Origin: Clostridium sp. CF012
GTDB taxonomy: Bacteria > Bacillota > Clostridia > Clostridiales > Clostridiaceae
Direction: 5' to 3'
Assembly: GCF_018861755.1 (NCBI RefSeq)
Contig: NZ_JAHLEF010000003.1
Coordinates: 186,001 to 250,000 of the forward strand
Length of the DNA stretch: 64,000 bases
Shown here: positions 43,132 to 51,153 of the stretch, piece by piece
Numbering within the stretch: position 1 is the stretch's first letter
How the letters are laid out: each line of letters starts with the position of its first letter
The notes under the pieces: model-generated
The model's database searches: none
Seen by the model: the letters and a program-made list of their open reading frames with translations, nothing else
Told to the model about the DNA's origin: nothing
Translations under genes and position numbers: made by a program

Positions 43132-44091
43132 CTAAATCAATTTCTTACTATAAGAATTTAGTTGTCTTTTAGTTTCTTCCAATTGCCCATCTACAACACT
43201 TGCCTTTTCTATGTGGTTTATTATACTTTCAGATGTTATTTTTAATATTTTATCAACATCTACTATTTCTTTACTCATGTTTTCAATTTGGCGCTTTTGG
43301 TCAGTTAAAATTATCATTACACCTTTTACTTCCTGTTCCACCTTTGCTACAGAGGATAAACTCCCCTCTATTTTTTCTGCGGCATTACTTGAAGCCCTGA
43401 CTCCACTGGCAATGACGTCATTAGACCTACTGGAATTGTTTAGGACTACCTTTGTTTCATCTTCTATGCTCCCTATTAAATGTGAGATGTCTTTAGTGCT
43501 TTGTTTAGTCATTTCTGCTAGCTTTCTTATTTCACCTGCCACTACTGTAAAACCCTTTCCCTGATCTCCTGCTCTGGCCGCTTCGATTGCTGCGTTTAAA
43601 GCCAAGAGATTCGTTTGACTTGCTATGCTGGTTATTAACTGAACGACTTCATGAACCTTACTAAATTTTCTTGCCAATTCATTTATACTCTCAGTATTAT
43701 TCCTATTCTCATTATCTAAAGACTTTATTATTCCCACCATTTCGTAAATGGCATCCTTACCTTCATAGGATTTTTTAACTGTGTCTTCTGTTATCTCTAT
43801 TAGCTTATTCCCTTCTAAATATAAACTATCCGTTAAGCCATTAGTATTTTTTGTTAAATGAGAAATTTCATTCATATGTATCTTTACTTTACTCGCAAGG
43901 TCGCCTAATACATCATGATCACTATCTACAATATGATGCTGTTTTACAGTCTCACCTAGTAACTTGCTCATATCTTGAATAAAGCCCTTGGTTTGGTTAT
44001 GGAATTCAACTTCCTTCTTCGCTGTTTCCTCCTCATGCCGATTTTGCTTACTTTCTAGCTCTCTGGACTTTCTATGTTTTAATAAATTCAT
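43132..44091 (-). CDS. Soluble methyl-accepting chemotaxis-type protein
   Basis: A cytosolic chemotaxis signalling protein of about 319 aa with no membrane segment. The N-terminal coiled coil is charged ([19 protein letters not shown]), with no recognisable ligand domain. The hairpin tip [20 protein letters not shown] with RKLAE is the conserved MCP core that binds CheA/CheW. A longer frame reaches 44172, but AGGAGG before ATG 44091 is well placed. A perfect GTAAC-N4-GTTAC palindrome upstream suggests it belongs to the nitrosative-stress set. Ligand unknown; it may sense via partners or directly by the N-terminus. Confidence 0.83.
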   Translation of the reverse strand: MNLLKHRKSRELESKQNRHEEETAKKEVEFHNQTKGFIQDMSKLLGETVKQHHIVDSDHDVLGDLASKVKIHMNEISHLTKNTNGLTDSLYLEGNKLIEITEDTVKKSYEGKDAIYEMVGIIKSLDNENRNNTESINELARKFSKVHEVVQLITSIASQTNLLALNAAIEAARAGDQGKGFTVVAGEIRKLAEMTKQSTKDISHLIGSIEDETKVVLNNSSRSNDVIASGVRASSNAAEKIEGSLSSVAKVEQEVKGVMIILTDQKRQIENMSKEIVDVDKILKITSESIINHIEKASVVDGQLEETKRQLNSYSKKLI

Positions 44092-44172
44092 TTGTTTTCC
44101 TCCTGATTTCTCTAGATCTATTAGTATACCTTTAAAACTTTCCAAAGCTTTTAGTTTATATCCCTTTAGCAT

Positions 44173-44580
44173 TTAATTCATGTAGACCTTTTCTTATAAA
44201 ATGCTAAATATATTCAAATAAAATTTATTTATATTTATATAATAACTATTTTCATGGAAATATACGGTAACTTGTGTTACCTCTTCTATTATTATACAAG
44301 ATATTAGAGTGCTTTTGTAAACAATCTTACCAAATATCAACCTCATAATTTTTACTAAACCCTAAAACATAAATACAATTTATATTTATATTTATATTTT
44401 GATTTGAATCATATTTTTTTAACATAAATAAACATAGAATAGAGTTATAGGAAAGCAAGATGATTGTACGGAATAGCTTTAGACCATAATAATTATTTCA
44501 AATAGATTTAAAGAAACGAATATTAAGCTTCAAAAGTTTTAATAATAATGATAATAAATAAAATATTAGGAGGAAGCAAT
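44173..44580. other. 408-bp intergenic region between divergent chemotaxis and cupin genes
   Basis: It contains the GTAAC-type operator and promoter at 44240-44281. The remainder, including two short TTATATTTATA-like runs near 44380, shows no gene. Confidence 0.5.
44240..44281 (-). promoter_or_regulatory. Promoter of the soluble chemotaxis gene with GTAAC-N4-GTTAC operator
   Basis: GGTAACTTGTGTTACC (44266-44281) is a perfect palindrome. TATTAT on the minus strand at 44245-44240 can be the -10, putting the operator centre about 40.5 bp upstream of the start. Confidence 0.55.
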
Positions 44581-44922
44581 ATGAATGGAAAGTTTTTTAA
44601 AAATATCGAAGTTGCAAAGGCATTAGGACTAAAAGAAGAGGTATTATATGTAGATAAACAAGTTGTGAGTAAAACACTAGTACAAACAAATAACGTTAGT
44701 ATAACACTATTTGCCTTTGATAAAGGTGAAGAAATAAGTACACATTCAGCACCCGGAGATGCCTTAGTATATGTAACTGAAGGACAGGTTACAATAACAA
44801 TTGGAGATAATGAGCCTGTTATAGTTAAGGAAGGTGAAATAATACTAATGCCGGCCAACATACCTCATGGTTTAGATGCTCATGAGAAATTTAAAATGAT
44901 GTTAGTTATAGTCAAAGGATAA
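44581..44922 (+). CDS. Cupin-domain protein
   Basis: A 113-aa single-domain cupin. The two cupin motifs are recognisable: HSAPGDALVYVTEGQVTITI (first) and PANIPHGLDAHEKFK (second, with its conserved His). Metal-binding His and other ligands are only partly conserved, so it may be a binding rather than an oxidising protein. AGGAGG precedes ATG 44581; an upstream ATG at 44548 in the same frame is less likely. It is transcribed alone with a strong terminator. Confidence 0.8.
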   Translation: MNGKFFKNIEVAKALGLKEEVLYVDKQVVSKTLVQTNNVSITLFAFDKGEEISTHSAPGDALVYVTEGQVTITIGDNEPVIVKEGEIILMPANIPHGLDAHEKFKMMLVIVKG

Positions 44923-44960
44923 ACTATATTGAGTTTTACAAATATAAAAAAGCTGCTTTT

Positions 44961-45003
44961 AAACTCGAAAATTCTTAACCTTAGGCTAAGAATTTTCGAG
45001 TTT
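44961..45003. terminator. Strong bidirectional terminator
   Basis: A perfect 17-bp stem (AAACTCGAAAATTCTTA and complement) with a 9-nt loop lies between the convergent cupin and DAO-Rieske genes. Confidence 0.85.
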
Positions 45004-45020
45004 TCACTCTTTTATTTTTA

Positions 45021-46586
45021 TCAAATAATATTTGAATCAATTGTATTTTTACCTTCTTTGTAGTGATTCAATCTGCAAACAGCTGGGCCTTCTATAATAT
45101 CACCTTCAAAAGTAAATCTTGACCCATGACAAGGGCAATCCCAAGATGATTCTGCACTATTCCATTTTAGTTCACAACCTATATGTGTACATGTTATATC
45201 AACTATATGAAGCTCACCATTTTTATCTCTATATGCTCCGTATCTTTCTCCATCAATTTCTACTATTTTCCCCTCATCACTTTTTAAATCAATATTATGT
45301 TGCCCCGCATTAAGTTTTCCTTTTATTAACTCCTTTGCAACATCGAAATTTTCCTTTGCAAAGTTCGTAATTCCTTCAGTTGAGATATGGCGCGATGGAT
45401 TATAAACCTCCTCATAAGGGCTTTCCCTCTTAACTATAATATCCCTTAATATATTCGCAGCTGCCGTTCCATTTGTCATGCCCCATTCGCCATAACCTGT
45501 AGCCACATAAATATTTTCTGATTTAGAAGTAAGATTTCCTACATATGGCACACCATCTAGTGTTATGTAATCTTGAGTTGACCATCTATATAAAAACTTC
45601 TCAACATTAAAATTTTCCTCTGCAAACTTTTTTAAATTATCATAATGTTTCATCATGTCGCCGCCATGAGCGGTTTTATGGTCTTGGCCCCCAATAATTA
45701 ACATCTGACCATCTCTATACTTTTGCATACGAAAATACCACCCTGCATCTCCTGCATCTACAAATGTACCTTTTGACAAATCATCTTTTATTTTAGCAGT
45801 TACCACATATGACCGCTCTGGTCGAAGTCTTGCAAAATATAATCCTAAACCATCATAAAAAGGAAAATGTGAAGCTAAAACTACTTTTGAAGCTATTATT
45901 TTAAATCCTGTATCTGTTATGACAGTATACAAATCATCATGCTTTATATCTACGGCTCTTGTATGTTCATATATTTGACTTCCATTTCCAGAAATGTTTT
46001 CAGCAACTTTAAGAAGGTATTTTCTAGGGTGAAATTGAGCTTGATTTTCAAAGCATAGTGCACCCTTTGTAGAAAATGGCAAATCCAACTTTTCTATGTA
46101 TTTTGCTTTTATGCCTAGGCTTTTAGCTGCTTTAGCTTCTGCCTTAATAGTCTCTATATAGTTTTCATCCGTTGTATAGATATATGCTGGCAACCTATGA
46201 AAATCACAATCAATATTGTATTTTTTTATAGTGTTTTCAATAAAATCTATGGCACCTTCATTTGCATCCGCATATTGCTTAGCTTTTTCAATTCCCATAC
46301 GACTTATTAAATTACTATATATTATATCGTGTTGTGAAGTAATATATGCCGTAGTATGTCCTGAAGTTCCCTGGGCTATTTTATCTGCTTCTACTAATGC
46401 AATTTTGAAGCCTTCATTTTTTAAAAGGAGAGCAGTTGTAATTCCTGTAATCCCACCTCCTATAATTACTATATCAACTTTGATATCTTTTTCTAAAGTA
46501 GGGTAGTTTGTTTCTGTAGTTGAATCAAGCCAATAAGATTTAGGGGTTAACTCATCATTAATACTAATATTTTTTTTTTCATTCAT
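45021..46586 (-). CDS. FAD-dependent oxidoreductase (DAO family) with C-terminal Rieske 2Fe-2S domain
   Basis: A 521-aa fusion. The N-terminal DAO-type FAD domain has VIIGGGITGITTALLL near 37-52 and, in the C-terminal half, YVATGYGEWGMTNG. From about 430 a Rieske domain follows with CTHIGC and CPCHGS, ligating the 2Fe-2S centre via Cys/His pairs. Such DAO-Rieske proteins are widespread in Bacilli and clostridia; the substrate is unknown (an amine or iminium compound is the usual guess). Start ATG 46586 has a GGAAGG site. Confidence 0.88.
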   Translation of the reverse strand: MNEKKNISINDELTPKSYWLDSTTETNYPTLEKDIKVDIVIIGGGITGITTALLLKNEGFKIALVEADKIAQGTSGHTTAYITSQHDIIYSNLISRMGIEKAKQYADANEGAIDFIENTIKKYNIDCDFHRLPAYIYTTDENYIETIKAEAKAAKSLGIKAKYIEKLDLPFSTKGALCFENQAQFHPRKYLLKVAENISGNGSQIYEHTRAVDIKHDDLYTVITDTGFKIIASKVVLASHFPFYDGLGLYFARLRPERSYVVTAKIKDDLSKGTFVDAGDAGWYFRMQKYRDGQMLIIGGQDHKTAHGGDMMKHYDNLKKFAEENFNVEKFLYRWSTQDYITLDGVPYVGNLTSKSENIYVATGYGEWGMTNGTAAANILRDIIVKRESPYEEVYNPSRHISTEGITNFAKENFDVAKELIKGKLNAGQHNIDLKSDEGKIVEIDGERYGAYRDKNGELHIVDITCTHIGCELKWNSAESSWDCPCHGSRFTFEGDIIEGPAVCRLNHYKEGKNTIDSNII

Positions 46587-46716
46587 AAATTTACATCCTT
46601 CCTTAAATAATAATGGATGTATTTATTTTGTGTGTATATGTCTAAAAATATGTATATTATTAATAATGCCTTTACAGCTAATAATGAATATTAAAATTAT
46701 CAATTAAGGGAACTAT

Positions 46717-46831
46717 AAAAAAGCTAAAGTTTGCATAAGATAGACCCTTAGTCAGTTAATTTTGAGACAACTATGCCTCTTTTTTAACTGTCTACCTTAT
46801 AGGGTCCATTTTAGTTTGCTTTAGCTTTTTT
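46717..46831. repeat. Terminator-like hairpin interrupted by a 67-bp inverted-repeat insert
   Basis: Outer arms AAAAAAGCTAAAG (46717-46729) and CTTTAGCTTTTTT (46819-46831) fit an intrinsic terminator stem. Between them, 46741-46807 has its own inverted ends, TAGACCCTTAGTCAGTTAA and the complement of TGGACCC...GACAGTTAA, with AAAAAAGAGGCATAGTTGTC inside on the minus strand. That inner pattern resembles the end sequence of IS3-family elements. I read the insert as a tiny IS3-derived MITE; the family link is tentative. Confidence 0.45.
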
Positions 46832-46877
46832 TAATTCAGTTATTTTAATTCAAATCAATGGAAAATTGCTATTAATC

Positions 46878-47447
46878 CTAGCATTTACATTTATCACTGA
46901 TTCTTTCTTCCCACCAACCAAAAGCTATTCTACCGGAAGTTAAAAGTTCTGATGTTTCTGGATTTGATAAAAATACTAAAAAGTTACCACCCTCACCAAT
47001 AATTATTTTTCCATTTTCACTCTCCACTAATGTTGTTTCAGGAAGGGCACGTCTTACAAAAGCCTTTATTCCTCCAGTTGGTTCACCGTTAACATTAGAT
47101 GCATATTCTAATTTCACCTTTGCTATAGGCGATGGTTCAATAACTAAATTTGTAGGAGTTACAGGCGCGTATTTAATTTCTGACTCAGGAGGAGTTGAGT
47201 TAAACCAAAACTGTGCACGGAAAGGTGAATCTGAAACATCTGTTACAGTCCACACATTAACATACAGTGTAACTCCTGAATTAATTGGATTGTATAGTCT
47301 TGCCCAAGCACTTGTATTTTGCCCAAATACTAAATTATCAGCATATCCAATAAAATATTGTCCAAGCAAAGATTCATATAGCTCGATGGGGATATTAACA
47401 CTTTTCGTTAAGGATTCTTTTATATTATTAATATTTTTATGACTCAT
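46878..47447 (-). CDS. Hypothetical protein (189 aa), possibly DUF6143-like
   Basis: A 189-aa protein with no signal peptide or membrane segment. The core is beta-rich with aromatic strands (YFIGYADNLVFGQNTSAWAR, then LYVNVWTVTDVSDSPFRAQF). It ends with WWEERISDKCKC, leaving two terminal Cys. It may belong to an uncharacterised Firmicute family (DUF6143 is my tentative recollection). GGGAGGTG precedes ATG 47447. A spore-surface role is conceivable but not shown by sequence. Confidence 0.55.
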   Translation of the reverse strand: MSHKNINNIKESLTKSVNIPIELYESLLGQYFIGYADNLVFGQNTSAWARLYNPINSGVTLYVNVWTVTDVSDSPFRAQFWFNSTPPESEIKYAPVTPTNLVIEPSPIAKVKLEYASNVNGEPTGGIKAFVRRALPETTLVESENGKIIIGEGGNFLVFLSNPETSELLTSGRIAFGWWEERISDKCKC

Positions 47448-47513
47448 TGTAATAACACCTCCCTATATTGTATTTAAATTATTAACATATCGTGACATTA
47501 AAATTTTCAATTA

Positions 47514-47546
47514 GGTGCCACCCACATGTCAAGTTACATGTGGGTG
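47514..47546. repeat. Degenerate copy of the 40-bp palindromic repeat
   Basis: GGTGCCACCCACATGTCAAG continuing to GTGGGTG; two loop changes and the outer right arm lost. Confidence 0.7.
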
Positions 47547-47649
47547 TTTGTACTATCTTGATTCAAACTAAAATACGATTTGACATAACACTCTATTCCT
47601 ACTATAATTTGCTTAATATAAGATCATATATCACATAAGGAGATTTAAA

Positions 47650-48651
47650 ATGAATAATAATAAATTTAAAGCAATGTTAGTTTCGGAAACAGAAAACAAT
47701 GAATTTCAAAGAAAAATTGTAACAAGACAAATAAACGATCTACCAGAAGGTGATGTAATAATAAATGTAAAATTTTCTTCACTAAACTATAAAGATGCTC
47801 TTTCTGCTACTGGCAATAAAGGCGTAACTAGAAATTACCCACACACTCCTGGAATCGATGCTGCAGGTATCGTAGTTGAAAGCAATAATGATAACTTTAA
47901 GGCTAACGATAAGGTGCTTGTAACAGGTTATGCACTAGGAATGAGTACCTCAGGAGGATATGCAGAGTATATTAGGGTTCCGGCAGAGTGGGTTGTAAAA
48001 CTTCCTGAAAACCTTTCTCTGCGAGAAAGTATGATTTATGGTACAGCAGGATTCACTGCTGCCCTATCAGTTTGTAAACTGGTTAACTCAGGTGTTAAAC
48101 CCAGTGACGGAGATATATTAGTAACAGGTGCAACAGGCGGAGTAGGTAGTACCGCCATTTCAATCTTAAGTGTGCTTGGTTATAATGTCATTGCAGCTAC
48201 AGGCAAAGCTTCTGAAAGGGAAATGCTCCTGGGAATTGGTGCAAAAGATATAGTTGATAGAAAAGATATGGATGACAATTCTGGAAAAGCACTATTAAAG
48301 AGTAGGTGGGCAGGAGTAATAGATACAGTAGGTGGAAATATTTTAGCTACTGCAATTAAATCAACTAATTATGGCGGTAGTGTCACTAGTTGTGGAAATA
48401 TTGCAGACCATGAATTTTCAACATCTGTGTATCCCTTTATTTTGAAAGGCGTCACATTGTTTGGAATTGATTCTGTTAAATGTCCTATGGATACCAGGCT
48501 TATGATTTGGAATAAACTATCCTCGGATTGGAAGCTTGATAATTTAGAGGCTAATGTGGATGAAGTATCTTTAGAAGGATTAGATGAAAAAATTGATATG
48601 ATATTAAAAGGTAAGCACAAAGGTAGAACTATAGTTAATCTTGATTTATAG
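47650..48651 (+). CDS. YhdH/YhfP (AcuI)-family NADPH-dependent oxidoreductase
   Basis: A 333-aa medium-chain dehydrogenase/reductase without structural zinc. Conserved NYKDALSATGNKG and TPGIDAAGIV begin the catalytic domain. The cofactor-binding VTGATGGVGSTAISIL is near 157-172, and the end carries MDTRLMIWNKLSSDWKLDNL typical of YhdH. E. coli YhdH/AcuI reduces acrylyl-CoA to propionyl-CoA; clostridial relatives are likely enoyl or quinone reductases. AAGGAG precedes ATG 47650. Confidence 0.85.
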   Translation: MNNNKFKAMLVSETENNEFQRKIVTRQINDLPEGDVIINVKFSSLNYKDALSATGNKGVTRNYPHTPGIDAAGIVVESNNDNFKANDKVLVTGYALGMSTSGGYAEYIRVPAEWVVKLPENLSLRESMIYGTAGFTAALSVCKLVNSGVKPSDGDILVTGATGGVGSTAISILSVLGYNVIAATGKASEREMLLGIGAKDIVDRKDMDDNSGKALLKSRWAGVIDTVGGNILATAIKSTNYGGSVTSCGNIADHEFSTSVYPFILKGVTLFGIDSVKCPMDTRLMIWNKLSSDWKLDNLEANVDEVSLEGLDEKIDMILKGKHKGRTIVNLDL

Positions 48652-48693
48652 ATTGGCATAATACTATATATAGATTCGTTTAATATGAAAAAT

Positions 48694-48725
48694 AGTCTGT
48701 GTATCTCTTAAGGATTACACAGACT
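48694..48725 (+). terminator. Terminator after the YhdH/AcuI gene
   Basis: Perfect 10-bp stem AGTCTGTGTA / TACACAGACT followed by ACTTTGTTTT. Confidence 0.8.
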
Positions 48726-48852
48726 ACTTTGTTTTATAAGTTCTTATATTACTAATAGCTATTTGATTTATATCTAATCTGTTTTTGCTCCAAAGGTATA
48801 AATCAAAGTTTAGCAAATTTACTAAAAAAAGACACGTTATATTGAATCATAA

Positions 48853-48883
48853 GGCGACGCCCACTTGCCACGTTGGCGGCACC
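48853..48883. repeat. Degenerate copy of the 40-bp palindromic repeat
   Basis: GGCGACGCCCACTTGCCACG then GGCGGCACC, placed directly after the chemotaxis receptor stop; part of the loop is missing. Confidence 0.65.
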
Positions 48884-48896
48884 TTACTATTTCTTC

Positions 48897-50612
48897 TTAA
48901 ATCTTAAACTTCTGTACCAATTCATTAAGCTTTTGTGCAAGTTCTGCTTGCATCTGTGAGGTTTGTGCTACTTGCTCCATAGCTTTTGTGGTTTCATCAA
49001 GACTAATTTGAATCTCTCCTGTACGTTCTGCTGAAAGCTGTGAATTTTCTGCCAAAGTTTGAACTGCCGTACTAACTTGATTTACTGTAGCTTCCACCCC
49101 TTCTGACATTAATGCAATTTCTTCTGACATGGCACTTATAAATTCCCCATCCTCGCCATATTGTTTTCCGGATTTTGAATATTCTTCTAAAACAGGTTTA
49201 ATATTTTCTATAATAAATTTAAGTATCTCATTGCTGTTTCCAGATAAATTTTTAAATGCATCTTGGACTTTTACTATTGTACTTTGAATGGTGCTTACAG
49301 TTTCCGAGGATTTTTCTGCAAGCTTTCTTACTTCATCTGCAACTACTGCGAAACCTTTCCCCTGTTCTCCAGCTCTAGCGGCTTCAATAGCCGCATTTAA
49401 GGCAAGTAAATTAGTTTGTGCTGCAATTGCTGCAATTCCATCAGCCATAACTTTTATTTCATCTACAACTTTTCCGTCTTCTATAGCTTTTAATATATTC
49501 TTTTCCTTTTCTTCATAAATAGTATTACTTTTTTCCAATGCGTTTTTAGCATAGGTCTGAACTTTTTTGGCTTTGTCTTTAATTTGAACAGCATTACTAC
49601 TACCCTCCATAGCCTTTGAAGATAGTTCTTCCATACTTGCGTTAACTTCTTCAACGGATGCAGTTATTTCCTCTGTTGTAGCACTAGCTTCTTGAACCGA
49701 GGTATTTATTTCCACTGTTGAACGGTCTATAACTTCTATTCTAGATGTTATTTCCTGAGTTGTAGCTGAAAGTTCTTCAGATGATGCACTCATATCAGAA
49801 GAATTGTTCATTATTTCTTTTACTAAGCTACTTACATTTTCCTGTGCAGCATCTAAAGCTAACGCTGTTTGTCCAAATTCATCTTTTCTTGTAATAGTAA
49901 TTGGGGTAGAGAAGTCATAAGAAGCTAATCTCTGTGCTAACTCTTTTATCTTGGTTAATGGATCCATTATATTCTTACTTAATATGTACCCCATAAGAAT
50001 TATTATTAAAAATGCTATGGCTGTATAAATTATAATTGAATTTTTAGCCTTATTAAATTGGGCTGTATTATTTGAATTTACCTGCTCAGCTGATTTTGTA
50101 TTTGTACCAATTAATTTAACTAACTCATCAAAGACAGCTTGTCTTATTGAGCCTTCCTCTGCATTGTAAATTTTAACAGCTTCCTCATAGTTTCCTGTTT
50201 TTACAAGCTCATTGACCTTTGTTTTTAATTCTGTATATTTTGCTAATTGATTTTCAAAATTATTGTAAGTTTTTTCTTCTTCTGATGATATAATTAGGCT
50301 TTTATATTCATCTTGCATTTTTTTATTTTTATCTGTTAAATCGTTATTTACTTTTATTTGCTCATCTAATTTCGAGTTATCTCTTTCAAAAATAATTCTA
50401 AGTATATTAGCACTACCATAATTTAAATTTCCTTTAATTTCTTCCAAATCTCTAATTGCCATTAGATTGTTACTATAAATAGACTTAGAACCCTTATTTA
50501 TCTTTGATGAACTTGATATACCCACCGTTCCTATTAAAACCATAAAAATACAAATCACTGAAAATACTAATATTAGTTTTTTCTTTACACTTAAATTAAT
50601 AAAAAACTTCAT
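48897..50612 (-). CDS. Methyl-accepting chemotaxis protein, membrane type
   Basis: A 571-aa chemoreceptor. TM1 (about 12-32) and TM2 (about 192-213) flank a four-helix-bundle sensor (4HB type). A HAMP domain follows (about 214-270), and the signalling hairpin has its tip [20 protein letters not shown], with flanking methylation helices and the insertion near [19 protein letters not shown]. It controls flagellar direction via CheA. Ligand unknown. GGGGAG precedes ATG 50612. A sigma-D-like promoter lies about 230 bp upstream, giving a long leader. Confidence 0.9.
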   Translation of the reverse strand: MKFFINLSVKKKLILVFSVICIFMVLIGTVGISSSSKINKGSKSIYSNNLMAIRDLEEIKGNLNYGSANILRIIFERDNSKLDEQIKVNNDLTDKNKKMQDEYKSLIISSEEEKTYNNFENQLAKYTELKTKVNELVKTGNYEEAVKIYNAEEGSIRQAVFDELVKLIGTNTKSAEQVNSNNTAQFNKAKNSIIIYTAIAFLIIILMGYILSKNIMDPLTKIKELAQRLASYDFSTPITITRKDEFGQTALALDAAQENVSSLVKEIMNNSSDMSASSEELSATTQEITSRIEVIDRSTVEINTSVQEASATTEEITASVEEVNASMEELSSKAMEGSSNAVQIKDKAKKVQTYAKNALEKSNTIYEEKEKNILKAIEDGKVVDEIKVMADGIAAIAAQTNLLALNAAIEAARAGEQGKGFAVVADEVRKLAEKSSETVSTIQSTIVKVQDAFKNLSGNSNEILKFIIENIKPVLEEYSKSGKQYGEDGEFISAMSEEIALMSEGVEATVNQVSTAVQTLAENSQLSAERTGEIQISLDETTKAMEQVAQTSQMQAELAQKLNELVQKFKI

Positions 50613-51056
50613 TTTAACTCTCCCCTTCTTTTTTTATCATATGTTCTTTAAGATCCCGTACCTAAAGTGGTTTACTATAAAAAAATCTGATTATGCCATA
50701 ACCACACTTTTTTAATATTTAAAATAATCCTCCTGTCGATCCCCCTTTAGGAATACATTCATGCCTAATCCTATATTTCTAAAGTAATCATTTAAGTTAC
50801 GTGCTTTTTATTTTTAAATCTGTTCTGAAATAATTATAATCTTATACCCTATTATCGTTTAAATTACTATATACTTTACATTTATATCAGCCTTTTTTTG
50901 TAATTTTTTAACTAGTTTTGCAACTTACACTTATTAATAACATATTTCAATCATTTATTTGTTTTTTTTGCAATTAGTTTCGTCAAAATACCTGTTATTT
51001 TTACAAATCTAATCTTAATAAAACTCATGCCCCTATTATAATCAAAACAAAAACCA
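50613..51056. other. Leader and promoter region of the chemotaxis receptor
   Basis: Besides the sigma-D-like promoter, the leader contains AGGAGG near 50731 without a start codon, and a pairing GTGGTT/AACCAC around 50670-50700. I compared it by eye with the cyclic di-GMP riboswitch consensus and found no match. Confidence 0.4.
50852..50878 (-). promoter_or_regulatory. Sigma-D (sigma-28)-like flagellar promoter
   Basis: On the minus strand TAAAGTAT-N11-AACGATAA closely matches the flagellar sigma consensus (TAAAGTTT-N11-GCCGATAA), with the exact 11-nt spacer and the invariant TAAA and CGATAA. It precedes a chemotaxis receptor gene, the expected kind of target. Confidence 0.65.
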
Positions 51057-51099
51057 AATGCGCTGGTCCAAGAATTTCAATTCTCTCTACCAACGCATT
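51057..51099 (-). terminator. Terminator of the pyruvate carboxylase gene
   Basis: Imperfect stem with ends AATGCG / CGCATT and inner GGT/ACC and AAGAATT/AATTCTC pairing, followed on the minus strand by a T-rich run. The palindrome copy at 51113-51152 lies between it and the stop codon. Confidence 0.65.
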
Positions 51100-51112
51100 A
51101 AATATATTATAT

Positions 51113-51152
51113 TGGTGCCACCCACATGCCACTTGCCACGTGGGTGGCACCA
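51113..51152. repeat. 40-bp palindromic repeat, full copy 3' of pyc
   Basis: Perfect 13-bp arms (TGGTGCCACCCAC with GTGGGTGGCACCA) around a loop with TGCCAC twice. It is the exact reverse complement of the copy at 54696-54735, on the other side of pyc. It ends 1 bp before the pyc stop codon. Confidence 0.9.
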
Positions 51153-51153
51153 C

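Noticed and set aside
50613-50843. Possible cyclic di-GMP riboswitch upstream of the chemoreceptor
   Set aside because: By eye the conserved core of the class I motif is absent and class II could not be recognised; a covariance-model search would be needed.
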